In this document: positions 28,993 to 38,628 of the stretch, piece after piece
How the letters are laid out: each line of letters begins with the position of its first letter
Numbering within the stretch: position 1 is the stretch's first letter
Source: Pseudomonas sp. FP2335
GTDB taxonomy: Bacteria > Pseudomonadota > Gammaproteobacteria > Pseudomonadales > Pseudomonadaceae
Length of the DNA: 64,000 bases
NCBI RefSeq assembly: GCF_030687535.1
Contig: NZ_CP117437.1
Span: 827,501 to 891,500, forward strand
Direction: 5' to 3'
Translations under genes and position numbers: made by a program
Notes under the pieces: model-generated
What the model was told of the DNA's origin: nothing
The model's database searches: none
What the model saw: only the letters and a program-made list of their open reading frames with translations

Positions 28993-29663
28993 GGGCGCGC
29001 TTCCAGCACGTAGCCGACGCCACGAATGGTGTGGATCAACTTGACCTCGCTCTGGTCATCCACCTTGGCGCGCAGGCGGCTGATGGAGACTTCCACCACA
29101 TTGGTGTCGCAGTCGAAATTCATGTCCCACACCAGGGAAATAATCTGCGTGCGGGTCATCACTTCGCCGGTCTGGCGCATCAGTACCTGGAGCAGGGCGA
29201 ACTCTTTGGTGGTCAGGTCGATCCTGCGGTTGCCGCGATAGGCGCGATGGCGGCGCGGGTCGAGTTCCAGGTCCGACACGCAGAACACTTCCGGTTGTGG
29301 GATATGTTCACTGCGTCGCAATAACGTACGCACCCGCGCGAGCAATTCGGGAAACTCGAAGGGTTTGACCAGGTAATCATCGGCCCCCATGTCCAGGCCC
29401 TTGATCTTGTCATCCAGGCGCCCACGGGCGGTGAGCATCATCACGCGCTGGCTGCCGTCGCGGCGCAGTTGTTCGAGTACTTCCCAGCCATCCTTGCCTG
29501 GCAGGTTGACGTCGAGAATCACAAGTTCATAGGCATGCTGCCGGGCCAGGTGCAGGCCGTCGATACCGTTGGCGGCGCAATCGACCACGTAGCCGCTTTC
29601 AGTCAGGCCTTGCTGCAAATAAGCGGCGGTTTTTTGCTCGTCCTCAACCACAAGGATACGCAT
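28989..29663 (-). CDS. czcR: CzcR-type response regulator
   Basis: This 224-aa OmpR/PhoB-family regulator has a receiver domain with phospho-acceptor D51 (ILDVNLP), K101-region DDYLVKPF, and a C-terminal winged-helix DNA-binding domain ending IRGVGYVLE. It should activate czcCBA on metal stress. In P. aeruginosa, CzcR also represses oprD; here an OprD-family gene is the next gene upstream. A short palindrome lies in its promoter region. Confidence 0.88.
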   Translation of the reverse strand: MRILVVEDEQKTAAYLQQGLTESGYVVDCAANGIDGLHLARQHAYELVILDVNLPGKDGWEVLEQLRRDGSQRVMMLTARGRLDDKIKGLDMGADDYLVKPFEFPELLARVRTLLRRSEHIPQPEVFCVSDLELDPRRHRAYRGNRRIDLTTKEFALLQVLMRQTGEVMTRTQIISLVWDMNFDCDTNVVEVSISRLRAKVDDQSEVKLIHTIRGVGYVLEARP

Positions 29664-29747
29664 GGGGGGTTTACCTTTTTCGAAAAGAGAAGGGAGTCCA
29701 TTTCCTTATGGAGGCTGTTGTTGGGGGAGTAGGAAAATTCTGAACCG

Positions 29748-29760
29748 TGAAGTGACTTCA
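29748..29760. promoter_or_regulatory. 13-bp palindrome in the czcR upstream region
   Basis: TGAAGTGACTTCA is a perfect dyad with one central base, 85 bases upstream of the czcR ATG. It is a possible operator for czcRS; no binding protein is known to me for it. Confidence 0.35.
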
Positions 29761-29799
29761 GGGTCAACTGCGACGTTCTGTCGCAACTAAGTGAGCACG

Positions 29800-29825
29800 C
29801 AAAAAAAACGCCCCAATGGGGCGTT
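29800..29825 (-). terminator. Terminator for the porin gene
   Basis: On the minus strand AACGCCCC-ATT-GGGGCGTT is followed by a run of T. It lies about 180 bases beyond the porin stop codon and before the czcR promoter, insulating czcRS. Confidence 0.85.
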
Positions 29826-30005
29826 AAAAAATCCATCTCTTTCCAAAGGAGCTACACAAAAGCTTCAGAGATGAATGTGCTCGGTGTTGCAAGTTGAAGC
29901 CAGTCTATAAAGTTCAACTTAACGAGAAGGTGAGGCCAATATTACAGTTTTGATAACTGGCTAGTTGTGAACAGATGTTAGTCAAGCGCGAACGAATGTA
30001 ATGAT

Positions 30006-31325
30006 TCAGAGAATCGCCAGCGGGTATTCGGCAATCAAGCGCACTTCTTCCAGGTCCGACTCGAATGCACTGGAACGCACCGTGGCTTGGCGCAAGCGCA
30101 GCGACAGGTCTTTCAAGTTGCCACTTTGCACCACATATTTGGCTTCGATGTCGCGCTCCCAGCGACGCTGATCGGTCAGTGGGTCGCCTGCTGCATCGCG
30201 GCGCATATACACCGCGTTGGCGTTGCTGTAGTCGGCGCCGGTGCCTTTGCCGTAGCGGGTCATGAACGACAGGCCGGGAATGCCGAACGGCTGCATGTCC
30301 AGGTCGTAGCGCACCATCCACGAACGCTCCTTGGGGGAGTTGAAGTCGCTGTATTGGATCGAGTTGTTGAGGAAGATCGAGTCCGACTGGCGCAGGTAAT
30401 CGAAGTCGTCATCACCGTTGTTGCGCTGGTGCGACACGGCCACGCTGTGGGCGCCCATCTTCACGCCGAGCCTGGCGCTCCAGATGGTGTTGTCGAACTC
30501 ACCCAGCCGTTTCTTGCCCTCATCCACCGCCTTGTAATAGTTGAAGTCGCCGAACAGCGAAACCTCATCGTTCAGCGGGTAGTTGGCGGCGCTGCCGAAG
30601 TAGTACTGGTCCCAGGCGTCCTTCAAGCGGCTGCTGTACAGGCTCAGGCTCAGGTGTTTGTTGAGTTGGTAATCACCGCCGAAATAGCCGATCCACGGTG
30701 AGTCGACCTTGCCCGCATAGAACGTCGCAAAGCCTTTGTCCATGCCGCTCTCGGTGGGTTGGCTCATACCGCTCAAGCGTCCGCCTTGCAGGCTCAGGCC
30801 CTCCAGGCTGGTGTTTTGCGCGGTGACGCCACGAAAGCTTTCCGGCAACAGCCGCGAGTCGCCGTACGCCACCACCGGCGTGAGCGGGAACACGTCACCG
30901 GCCTTGATCACGGTGTCCAGCACGCGCAATTTTGCGGCGCCGCCGAATTTGCTGTAGTCGGACTCTGGATGGTTGCCGCTGTCCACCGGCAGCACGCCAA
31001 ACGAGCCCTTGCCGCCGCTGCGGCCGGTGCCCGAGTCGAGCTTGAGGCCGTACATGGCAAACGCGTCCAGGCCAAAACCGAGCGTGCCCTGGGTAAAGCC
31101 GGATTCGAACTTGCCAATGAACCCCTGCGCCCAGGCTTCGGAGTAGCCATTGCCGGTAGGGCTGGACTGGCCCTTGCGGTCATCGCGGTTGAAGTAGAAA
31201 TTGCGTGCCAGCACGTTCACGCTGCTGCCTTCGATAAAACCTTCGGGCTTGTCTTCCACGGCCACGGCGGCCAGGGGCAGCGCCGCAATCAATGAAAAGG
31301 GAAGGGTGTAGTAAGCACGGTGCAT
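30006..31325 (-). CDS. OprD-family outer-membrane porin
   Basis: This 439-aa protein has a signal peptide (ends near residue 22, AAVA) and the typical OprD N-terminus (GFIEGSSVNVLARNFYFNRD), followed by alternating strands of an 18-strand barrel and the SPKERSWMVRYDLDM segment common in the family. OprD/Opd porins let small acidic or basic nutrients cross the outer membrane; the substrate here is unknown. GAGGAG precedes the ATG with good spacing. Its place next to czcR is notable because CzcR controls oprD in P. aeruginosa. Confidence 0.88.
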   Translation of the reverse strand: MHRAYYTLPFSLIAALPLAAVAVEDKPEGFIEGSSVNVLARNFYFNRDDRKGQSSPTGNGYSEAWAQGFIGKFESGFTQGTLGFGLDAFAMYGLKLDSGTGRSGGKGSFGVLPVDSGNHPESDYSKFGGAAKLRVLDTVIKAGDVFPLTPVVAYGDSRLLPESFRGVTAQNTSLEGLSLQGGRLSGMSQPTESGMDKGFATFYAGKVDSPWIGYFGGDYQLNKHLSLSLYSSRLKDAWDQYYFGSAANYPLNDEVSLFGDFNYYKAVDEGKKRLGEFDNTIWSARLGVKMGAHSVAVSHQRNNGDDDFDYLRQSDSIFLNNSIQYSDFNSPKERSWMVRYDLDMQPFGIPGLSFMTRYGKGTGADYSNANAVYMRRDAAGDPLTDQRRWERDIEAKYVVQSGNLKDLSLRLRQATVRSSAFESDLEEVRLIAEYPLAIL

Positions 31326-31549
31326 GTTGCGCTCCTCGGTATTGGCAGTGATCAGCTTCTTATAGAGGTGGGCGTTCTTATTGATTTGGCCCGGGCTGAT
31401 AGTTGCAAATCACAGATAACAGTGAAGTGGCACGCACATTACAATTTTGGAATCTCACGGTTACCTAACAAATAAGTAATGTTCTGGTGAACGTCGCGTC
31501 AGGGTTCGCTCGTTACTCTGGGCACTCAACTTTGAACGAGGAACTTGTG

Positions 31550-31882
31550 ATGAACTTTTATAAACTTGGCCTGGGTGTATTGGCGGCAGTCTTGTCGTTC
31601 GGTGCTTTAGCCGAAGGCGGCGGCGACCGGACCTTTGCCTTGATGATGGAGCGCAATGAAAAGGCCATGGCCGATTACGCCGCGCGCAATGGCAAGCCCG
31701 CGCCCGAGGTGCAGGTGTATCGCTACGGCATGCCACTGGATATTGCCAAGGTGGTCAGCGTGACGCCGCCGATCAGCGGCTGCCGCCCGGTGCCGTCGCG
31801 CATGACCTATGAAGACTCCAGCGGCAAGCTGACGACGCTTGAGTATCAAGTGATGGGCGCGTGCCGCAGCAATGGCGGCTGA
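31550..31882 (+). CDS. DUF2790-family small exported protein
   Basis: This 110-aa protein has a signal peptide (MNFYKLGLGVLAAVLSFGALA) and a mature domain with VQVYRYGMPLDIAKVVS and a C-terminal two-Cys pattern (SGCRP and GACRS), which I recognise as DUF2790, a small periplasmic family largely limited to Pseudomonas. Function is unknown; some members are known to me near metal-response genes. GAGGAA lies 7 bases before the ATG. It is divergent from the porin gene; the shared 224-base region (31326-31549) is AT-rich and should hold both promoters. Confidence 0.72.
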   Translation: MNFYKLGLGVLAAVLSFGALAEGGGDRTFALMMERNEKAMADYAARNGKPAPEVQVYRYGMPLDIAKVVSVTPPISGCRPVPSRMTYEDSSGKLTTLEYQVMGACRSNGG

Positions 31883-31987
31883 GGGGAGCAAAAATATAGT
31901 TGGGCCCGGGGCTAAAGGCCTATTAAGAAAACGCCGGCAGGGCCGATGCAGGTCAGATCCTTCTCTCCCATTGACCATCGGTGCCCC

Positions 31988-33304
31988 ATGTTCAACACCC
32001 GCCTGAAGCAGGAGCTGTCCGCTCTTCGCGAAGAACTGTCCAGCTTGGAGCAGGTCAAGGAGAGCCTGGAAAGCGAGATGCTGTGCCTGACGCTGGACGC
32101 CGCAGGCCGTATTGAATGGGCCAATAGCAACTTCCTGCAAGAGTTGGGTTACCAGAGCACGCAGTTGTTGGGGCGCCCTGTTGAAGAGCTGGTGCCGGCC
32201 CATGTGCGCCGGGACGAGTTCCAGCAGCGCTTCAACAACGCCCTGACGCGTGGCGAACACTACGCCGGCACCGTGCGCTTGATGCGCGGTAATGGCGAGG
32301 AAGCCTGGCTGCGCTCGATCGTGCAACCGGTGCGCGGTTCGGACGGGCGCATCAAGCATTTTTCGATTTATTCCAGCGACCTCACGCGCACCATCGAGGC
32401 GTCGCGCGAGCATGAAAACCTGATTGCCGCGTTGGTGCGTTCCACGGCGGTGATCGAGTTCGACCTCAGTGGCCATGTGCTCACCGCGAATGATCGCTTC
32501 CTGGGCGGCATGGGTTACAGCCTGGCGCAGATCAAGGGCAAGCATCACCGCATGTTCTGCGAACCGGAGGAATACAACAGTGCCGAGTACCAGAACTTCT
32601 GGAAGCGCCTGAACAACGGTGAGTTTGTGGCCGCGCGCTTCAAGCGGATCGACAGCCATGGCCGCGTGGTGTGGCTGGAGGCGACCTACAACCCGGTGAT
32701 GGACGCCACCGATCGCTTGTACAAAGTGGTCAAGTTCGCCACGGTGATCACCGATCAGGTCAACCGTGAGCAAGCGGTGTCCGACGCGGCCAACATCGCC
32801 TACGGCACCTCGCTGCATACCGATGAAAGCGCCCAGCGTGGCACCAGGGTCGTGACCCAGGCAGTGGACGTGATGCGTGACCTGGCCACGCACATGCAAC
32901 AGGCCGGCGAAGGCATCGAGGCGCTGAATGCCCAGTCCCAAGTGATCGGCAGTATCGTCAAGACCATCAGTGGCATTGCCGAGCAGACCAACCTGCTGGC
33001 GCTTAACGCGGCCATCGAAGCCGCGCGCGCCGGTGAGCAAGGCCGTGGGTTTGCGGTGGTGGCCGATGAAGTGCGGCAATTGGCGTCACGCACCAGCAAG
33101 GCCACCGAGGAAATCGTCGGGGTAGTCCGTCAGAACCAGGACATGGCCCGCGACGCGGTGGCGCTGATGACCGACGGTCGCCTGCAAGCCGAGCAAGGCC
33201 TGGCCCTGGCGGCTGAAGCGGGCACGGTGATCGTCGAGATCCAAGACGGCGCGCAGAAGGTCGTCAGTGCGGTGGGCCAGTTCGCCAACCAGCTGACCAA
33301 CTGA
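31988..33304 (+). CDS. BdlA-like PAS-PAS-MCP soluble chemoreceptor
   Basis: This 438-aa protein has two PAS domains (about residues 35-140 and 150-260) and a methyl-accepting signalling domain with the conserved hairpin tip [21 protein letters not shown]. It has no membrane segment. The N-terminus [22 protein letters not shown] and the layout match BdlA, the cytoplasmic receptor needed for biofilm dispersion in P. aeruginosa, and Aer-like energy sensors. No che genes are nearby. The signalling domain is short, ending soon after the tip region, as in BdlA. Confidence 0.82.
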   Translation: MFNTRLKQELSALREELSSLEQVKESLESEMLCLTLDAAGRIEWANSNFLQELGYQSTQLLGRPVEELVPAHVRRDEFQQRFNNALTRGEHYAGTVRLMRGNGEEAWLRSIVQPVRGSDGRIKHFSIYSSDLTRTIEASREHENLIAALVRSTAVIEFDLSGHVLTANDRFLGGMGYSLAQIKGKHHRMFCEPEEYNSAEYQNFWKRLNNGEFVAARFKRIDSHGRVVWLEATYNPVMDATDRLYKVVKFATVITDQVNREQAVSDAANIAYGTSLHTDESAQRGTRVVTQAVDVMRDLATHMQQAGEGIEALNAQSQVIGSIVKTISGIAEQTNLLALNAAIEAARAGEQGRGFAVVADEVRQLASRTSKATEEIVGVVRQNQDMARDAVALMTDGRLQAEQGLALAAEAGTVIVEIQDGAQKVVSAVGQFANQLTN

Positions 33305-33364
33305 CCCGTCGGGTTCGTGCTTAAGGTATCGTAGGTTTTTTCTCGTTTGAAGAGCCGACCTTTC

Positions 33365-33940
33365 ATGAGCCCGACCCACCGTCGCCCCGTTCCGCTGTCC
33401 AAGGCCTACCGCTTGCTCAACCACGGGCCGACTGTGCTGGTCAGCGCGGCGCATAACGGCCAGCGCAACATCATGGCTGCCGCCTGGGCGATGCCGTTGG
33501 ATTTCGAACCGCCGAAAGTCGCCGTGGTGCTGGATAAGTCCACCTGGACCCGCCAGTTGCTGGAGGCCAGTGGCACCTTCGTGCTGCAAGTGCCGTGCGT
33601 GGCCCAGGCCGATCTCGTACAGACCGTTGGTAACACGACTGGCACCGAGACAGACAAATTCGCTACCTATGGCCTACAGGTGTTCAGCGGTGAACATACC
33701 GAGGCGCCGTTGCTGGAAGGTTGTGTCGCCTGGCTGGAATGCCGCCTGCTGCCTGAACCGCACAACCAGGACACCTACGATTTGTTCCTTGGCGAAGTGG
33801 TTGCGGCGTATGCCGATACGCGGGTGTTCAGCGACGGCCACTGGCACTTCGACGGCCAGGATTCGTTGCGTACCTTGCATCACATTGCCGGCGGCAACTT
33901 CCTGAGCATCGGCGCACCGATTATCGGGCACCAGCTTTAA
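33365..33940 (+). CDS. Flavin-reductase-like (flavoredoxin) FMN-binding protein
   Basis: This 191-aa protein has the split-barrel flavin-binding pattern of the flavin reductase-like family: an N-terminal GPTVLVSAAHNGQRNIMAAAWAMPLDFEPPKVAVVL segment, then STWTRQLLEASGTFVLQVP. These proteins bind FMN and reduce flavin or act as flavoredoxins. I use the ATG at 33365; a TTG at 33347 is an alternative. It converges on the LysR gene 3 bases away. Physiological partner unknown. Confidence 0.78.
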   Translation: MSPTHRRPVPLSKAYRLLNHGPTVLVSAAHNGQRNIMAAAWAMPLDFEPPKVAVVLDKSTWTRQLLEASGTFVLQVPCVAQADLVQTVGNTTGTETDKFATYGLQVFSGEHTEAPLLEGCVAWLECRLLPEPHNQDTYDLFLGEVVAAYADTRVFSDGHWHFDGQDSLRTLHHIAGGNFLSIGAPIIGHQL

Positions 33941-33943
33941 GCC

Positions 33944-34828
33944 TTACCAGCGCGCGTTTGCCAGCGCCTCGGCAAACGCCACCAACTTCGGCGAATACTG
34001 GCGGGACGGCGGATACACCAGCGAGATGGCCCGGCTGCGCCCGGCGAAGTCCTCCAGGATCGGCACCAGGCGGCCGTCGGCCAGGTCGTCGCGTACGGCA
34101 AAATCCATCACCTGGGCGATGCCAAAACCGCCCACGGCGCCGTCCACCAACGCGTCGCCAATGTCAAAGATCAGCCGCCCTTCGACGTTCACGTCCTGCA
34201 CCTTGCCATCGAGCATGAACTGCCAGTCCACCATGCGCCCGCTGCGCAGGTTGCGTACGGTCAGGCAGTGGTGGTGCTTGAGGTCCTCGACGCGTTGCGG
34301 TGTGCCGAAGCGGGCGAGGTACGCGGGGGCGGCCACCGTGACCCAGCGCAGCGGCGCCAGGGCGCGGGCGATCAGGCGTTGGTCCTGGATCTCGCCGGTG
34401 CGCAGCAAGGCGTCGAAGCCTTCGTCGACGATGTCCACCAGGCGGTCGGTCATGACCGCTTCGATGCGTAACTCGGGGTAGCGCAGGGTCAACTCGCCAA
34501 TGACCGGCATCACCACCTTGCGCCCGAACAGCGACGGCGTGCTGATCTTCAGCAGGCCGGAGGGGCTGCCACGGCGGTCGAGCATCAGCTTTTCGGCTTC
34601 GGCCAATTCCGCCAGCAACGGCGCGCTGCGTTCGTAGAGCACCTGCCCGTCGGGCGTCAGGCTGACGCTGCGGGTGTTGCGTTGCAGCAGGCGTACGCCC
34701 AGCTCGTTTTCCAGGCGCGAGATGGCGCGCGACAGCCCGGACTGAGTCAGCCCCAGGTCCGCGGCCGCACGGGTGAAACTGCGGGTTTCGGCCACGCGGA
34801 CCAACAGGCGGACAGCGTTCAGATCCAT
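33944..34828 (-). CDS. LysR-family transcriptional regulator
   Basis: The protein is 294 aa from MDLNAVRLLVRVAE (an in-frame extension of 14 residues exists). The winged-helix N-terminus RSFTRAAADLGLTQSGLSRAISRLENELGVRLLQR is classic LysR, followed by a substrate-binding domain of the CrgA/YhjC-like subgroup. It is divergent from an MFS efflux gene that it would be expected to regulate, but that gene is damaged here, so the regulator may be orphaned. Confidence 0.87.
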   Translation of the reverse strand: MDLNAVRLLVRVAETRSFTRAAADLGLTQSGLSRAISRLENELGVRLLQRNTRSVSLTPDGQVLYERSAPLLAELAEAEKLMLDRRGSPSGLLKISTPSLFGRKVVMPVIGELTLRYPELRIEAVMTDRLVDIVDEGFDALLRTGEIQDQRLIARALAPLRWVTVAAPAYLARFGTPQRVEDLKHHHCLTVRNLRSGRMVDWQFMLDGKVQDVNVEGRLIFDIGDALVDGAVGGFGIAQVMDFAVRDDLADGRLVPILEDFAGRSRAISLVYPPSRQYSPKLVAFAEALANARW

Positions 34829-34923
34829 GATTAAAGTCATTACTGAAAGAGAGGTAGCGCTATTTATCATCTATTGCGCATAAAACACACTGGCCGCACT
34901 TCATTTTCGGACAGGACGCTGTG

Positions 34924-35779
34924 ATGTCTCCCTCTCAACCCTCCGGCTGGATGCTGATGCTGCTGGCCACTGCTCAACTGATCATCGCCCTCGATGCCAC
35001 CATCGTGTTTGTCGCGTTGCCGCAGATCGGTGCGCACCTTGCTGGTGTTCGCCCTGGTGCAAGGCCCGGAGTGGGGCTGGACGGCGCCGCCGACCCTCGG
35101 TTGCCTGGCCCTGGCCATGGCGTTGCTGGCGATGTTCGCCTGGATCGAACATCGCGGCCGCGACCCGCTGATGCCGCTGCGGCTGCTGGCCTACCGCGAA
35201 CTGCGCATGGCGATGGTGCTGACAGCGGTGTTCATGAGCAGCTTCGGCGTGCAGTACTACTTCCTCGCGCTGTATTACCAGCAGGTCTATGGCTACAGCG
35301 TGTTGCAGACGGGCTTGGCGTTTCTGCCGGCGACCTTGGTGTGCACGTTCGGCATCGGGTTGGCGGAGCGTGCGTTGGCCAGGATCGGCTTGCGTAATAC
35401 GCTGGTCAGCGGGCAATTGGCAGGGGCTGTGGGGATTGCGCTGGTGTGCTGGGCATTACCGACTGGCGTGGGATTCTGGTCGCTGCTGCCTGGGATTTTC
35501 ATCTTGAGCATCGGCCAGGGCATGACGTGGACGGCGATGTGGGTGGCGGCGGGGTTGGGCATCCGGCCGGGCGAGCAGGGCGTGGCGGCGGGGATGGCGT
35601 CCACCAGCCAGCAGATTGGTGGGGCGCTGGGGCTGGCGGTGTTGGTGTCGGTGGCCAATGTCGGCGGGATCGAGCGGGCGTTGTGGTGGAGTGCGGGGAT
35701 TGCGTTGGTGGGCGCGGTGGTGGCATTGGGGCTGAAGGATCGCAGCATTGAGCCGAGCTCAATTCTGGAAACAACTTGA
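34924..35779 (+). pseudogene. DHA2-type MFS efflux gene with internal deletion and frameshift
   Basis: ATG 34924 has AGGA 7 bases upstream and encodes a normal first helix (MLLATAQLIIALDATIVFVALPQIGAH). At about 35028-35045 the frame breaks: the next frame continues with TLLVFALVQGPEWGW and then helices 7-14 of an EmrB/QacA-type drug transporter to the stop at 35779. A full family member is about 470 aa; roughly 180-190 residues (helices 2-6, including motif A) are missing between the two pieces. This is one deletion with a frameshift, so the gene is non-functional. An assembly error is possible. Confidence 0.85.
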
Positions 35780-35784
35780 AGACC

Positions 35785-35876
35785 AATGTGGGCGCTGGCT
35801 TGCCTGCGATAGCGGCCGGTCAGCCGACATGTGCAGTGACTGACACTCGGCCATCGCAGGCAAGCCAGCCCCACAT
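35785..35876. repeat. REP hairpin pair, second sequence family
   Basis: Inverted arms AATGTGGGCGCTGGCTTGCC and GGCAAGCCAGCCCCACATT, with TGCGATxGC / GCxATCGCA inside, form a hairpin pair between the pseudogene and the convergent AraC gene. The core GCTGGCTTGCCTGCGAT differs from the GCGGGCTTGC type elsewhere in the window. Confidence 0.85.
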
Positions 35877-35901
35877 TGATGGCATTGCAAATCAGGTTTT
35901 T

Positions 35902-36711
35902 TCAGCGCCCGAGCATCTTCACCCAGCGCGATGGCGGCATGCCGTAGGTGCTGCGAAATTGCCGGGTCATATGGCTTTGGTCGGTGAACCCGGCAGTCAT
36001 CGCCGCATTCACCAGCGATTGCCCCTGTGCCAGCAGGCTGCGTACCAGGTCCAGGCGGCGCATGGTCAGGTAACGGTAGGGGCTGGTGCCGAACAACAAG
36101 CGAAAATCCCGCGACAACGCCCAGCGGTCACGCCCGACGTGCTCGGCCATTTCATCCAGGGTGATGCTGCGGCCCAGGGCGCTGTGGATGAATTCCCGCG
36201 CGCGTTCGGCGGCGACGTAGTCGAAGCTCTTGCGGCTGGTGATCACCCCGGACGCCTCGCTCAGGGCTTGCGCCAGGTCATACATCGCGTCCTGTTCCTG
36301 CAGCGGATCAATCGGGCAGTCCAGGCTTTGCAGCAGTACTTCGCTGGCGCGGAACAGGCGCGGGTCGGTGGTATGGCCAAAGGGAATGAATGGCAACGGC
36401 TTGCCGCCGAGGATCTGCTGGATCAGCGCCGGCTCCACGTAAATCATCCGGTACTTGAAGCCCTCCTCGCTGCTGGCGCGGCCGTCGTGGGTTTCGTCAG
36501 GATGAATCACCATGGTCGTGCCGGGCAGGCTGTGGGTCATACAGCCGCGATAGTGAAAGCTCTGCACGCCGAACAACGTACGGCCGATGGCGTAAGTGTC
36601 ATGGCGATGCGGGTCGAACGCGAAGCCGGCAAAGTACGCCTCGATACGGTCCATGCCGCTGGCGTGCGGGGCGCGGTGCATCCAGTCGAGAGGGGAAATT
36701 GGATTGCCCAT
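35902..36711 (-). CDS. AraC-family transcriptional regulator
   Basis: This 269-aa regulator has an N-terminal cupin sensor domain (FDPHRHDTYAIGRT near residue 32) and a C-terminal pair of helix-turn-helix motifs (SITLDEMAEHVGRDRWALSRDFRLLFGTSPYRYL, then FTDQSHMTRQFRSTYGMPPSRW). It is divergent from the LysE-family exporter gene and is the obvious candidate to control it. Effector unknown. Confidence 0.88.
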   Translation of the reverse strand: MGNPISPLDWMHRAPHASGMDRIEAYFAGFAFDPHRHDTYAIGRTLFGVQSFHYRGCMTHSLPGTTMVIHPDETHDGRASSEEGFKYRMIYVEPALIQQILGGKPLPFIPFGHTTDPRLFRASEVLLQSLDCPIDPLQEQDAMYDLAQALSEASGVITSRKSFDYVAAERAREFIHSALGRSITLDEMAEHVGRDRWALSRDFRLLFGTSPYRYLTMRRLDLVRSLLAQGQSLVNAAMTAGFTDQSHMTRQFRSTYGMPPSRWVKMLGR

Positions 36712-36850
36712 GGTGGCTTGTCACAAATTGAGGTGGAAACACGTTAGCCGAGTCTGCGCTCCCTGTCTGCCGAGGTCTTGTACGATTGTGCAGGGTAACG
36801 GCGAGGTCTATGATCGCCGTTCGCACCCTGCGCAGATGGAGTTGCCTCCC

Positions 36851-37489
36851 ATGGACTTTTTCAACCCCGCCTATGCGGCACCGCTGGTCTCTCTGGCGCT
36901 GTTGTGGACCGTGGCCGTGGTGACACCAGGCCCCAACTTCTTCAATGCCGCGCAGTTGGCCGCCAGTTGCTCGCGCCGCCATGGCGTGGTGGCATCGGCC
37001 GGTGTGGCCACGGGCACCATCATGTGGGGGCTGGCCGGTGGCCTGGGGATCAAGTCGCTGTTTACTGCCGCTCCGATGCTGTACCTGGCCTTCAAGATTA
37101 TCGGCGGTTGCTACCTCATCTACCTTGGGCTGAAACTGTTCAAGCGCTCGGCGCCGACCATGGCGCAGAGCTTGCTGGCGGATGAGCCGCGGCGCTCGTT
37201 GTTCTGCGCGTGGCGCCTGGGTTTGCTGGGTAACCTGTCCAATCCCAAGGCCGCGCTGTTTGTCGCCACCATTTTCGCTTCCACCATGCCACCTTCGCCG
37301 TCGCCGATGCTATTGACCCTGGCGGTGATGACCATGGCCACCTTGTCCTTCAGTTGGTATTCCTGCGTCGCCCTGGTGTTTTCCAGCCAGCGTATGGCCA
37401 ACCTGTACAGCCGTTCGCGCAAGTGGCTGGACCGTTTTGCCGGCAGTTGCTACCTGTTGTTCGGCGCACACCTGGTAGCGAATCGCTGA
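36851..37489 (+). CDS. LysE-family amino-acid exporter (RhtB type)
   Basis: This 212-aa membrane protein has about six hydrophobic segments and the family N-terminal motif VTPGPNFFNAAQLAAS. LysE/RhtB proteins export amino acids or their derivatives. I use ATG 36851 (GGAG 9 bases upstream); ATG 36836 would add five residues. The divergent AraC regulator supports an inducible exporter; substrate unknown. Confidence 0.86.
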   Translation: MDFFNPAYAAPLVSLALLWTVAVVTPGPNFFNAAQLAASCSRRHGVVASAGVATGTIMWGLAGGLGIKSLFTAAPMLYLAFKIIGGCYLIYLGLKLFKRSAPTMAQSLLADEPRRSLFCAWRLGLLGNLSNPKAALFVATIFASTMPPSPSPMLLTLAVMTMATLSFSWYSCVALVFSSQRMANLYSRSRKWLDRFAGSCYLLFGAHLVANR

Positions 37490-37533
37490 CGGCCCGTGGT
37501 AAGAAGCCTTACTTTCAACCGTGAGGCCGAGTC

Positions 37534-38628
37534 ATGAGCAAGCTGCGTGTAGGGATTATTTTTGGTGGGCGTTCGACCGAGCACGAGGTCTCGCTGCAGT
37601 CGGCGCGCAATATCGTCGATGCCCTCGACCGCACGCGCTTCGAGCCGGTGCTGATCGGCATCGACAAGGCCGGTCACTGGCACCTCAACGACACCTCGAA
37701 CTTCCTGATCAATGGGGAAGACCCAGCGCTGATCGCGCTCAACCAGTCCAACCGCGAGCTGGCGGTGGTGCCAGGCAAAGCCAGCCAACAACTGGTGGAA
37801 ACCTCCGGCGGCGGTCTGCTGGCTCATGTCGATGTGATATTCCCGATCGTCCACGGCAGCCTGGGTGAAGACGGCTGCCTGCAAGGCTTGCTGCGTATGG
37901 CCGACCTGCCTTTCGTCGGCTCCGACGTGCTCGGTTCGGCGGTGTGCATGGACAAGGACATCAGCAAACGCTTGCTTCGCGATGCCGGGATTGCCGTCAC
38001 ACCGTTCATCACCCTGACCCGGCGTAACGCAGCCCGCACAAGCTTTGAAGCGGCCGTGGGCAAGCTCGGCCTGCCGATGTTCGTCAAGCCGGCCAACCAG
38101 GGCTCGTCGGTCGGCGTGAGCAAAGTCGCTGACGCAGCCGAGTACCACGCCGCCGTTGAGCTGGCGTTGGGTTTTGATGAAAAAGTGTTGGTGGAGTCTG
38201 CGGTGCGGGGGCGCGAAATCGAATGCGCCGTGCTGGGCAACGACGATCCCATCGCCAGCGGTTGCGGTGAAATCGTGGTGAGCAGTGGTTTCTATTCCTA
38301 CGACAGCAAATACATCGACGCCCAGGCCGCTCAGGTCGTAGTGCCGGCGGCGATCAGCGCCGAGGCCAGCGAACGCATTCGCCGCCTGGCCCTGGAGGCA
38401 TTTGAAGTCTTGGGCTGCTCCGGCCTGGCGCGCGTCGACGTGTTCCTGACCGACGACGGCGAAGTGCTGATCAACGAAATCAACTCACTGCCCGGCTTCA
38501 CCCGCATCAGCATGTACCCCAAGCTGTGGCAGGCGACGGGGATGAGTTACAGCGAGTTGGTGAGCCGGTTGATTGAGTTGGCGTTGGAGCGGCATGTGGG
38601 GCGCAGGGGGTTGAAGATCAGTCGGTGA
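37534..38628 (+). CDS. ddlA: D-alanine--D-alanine ligase
   Basis: This 364-aa ATP-grasp enzyme joins two D-alanines for peptidoglycan. Features: [20 protein letters not shown] at the N-terminus, the Mg-ATP grasp segment, SSVGVSKV (omega-loop region) and EINSLPGFT at the C-terminal metal site. Length and sequence point to the DdlA type rather than the shorter DdlB in the mra cluster. It is not in a cell-wall operon here. The 3' end overlaps the convergent pgeF gene by 11 bases. Confidence 0.9.
   Translation: MSKLRVGIIFGGRSTEHEVSLQSARNIVDALDRTRFEPVLIGIDKAGHWHLNDTSNFLINGEDPALIALNQSNRELAVVPGKASQQLVETSGGGLLAHVDVIFPIVHGSLGEDGCLQGLLRMADLPFVGSDVLGSAVCMDKDISKRLLRDAGIAVTPFITLTRRNAARTSFEAAVGKLGLPMFVKPANQGSSVGVSKVADAAEYHAAVELALGFDEKVLVESAVRGREIECAVLGNDDPIASGCGEIVVSSGFYSYDSKYIDAQAAQVVVPAAISAEASERIRRLALEAFEVLGCSGLARVDVFLTDDGEVLINEINSLPGFTRISMYPKLWQATGMSYSELVSRLIELALERHVGRRGLKISR

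Larger units (their letters stand above)
29664..30005. other. Intergenic region between czcR and the porin gene
   Basis: These 342 bases hold the czcR promoter, a 13-bp palindrome at 29748, and a terminator at 29800 oriented for leftward transcription from the porin gene. The stretch 29835-30005 is AT-rich and shows no gene. Confidence 0.6.
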
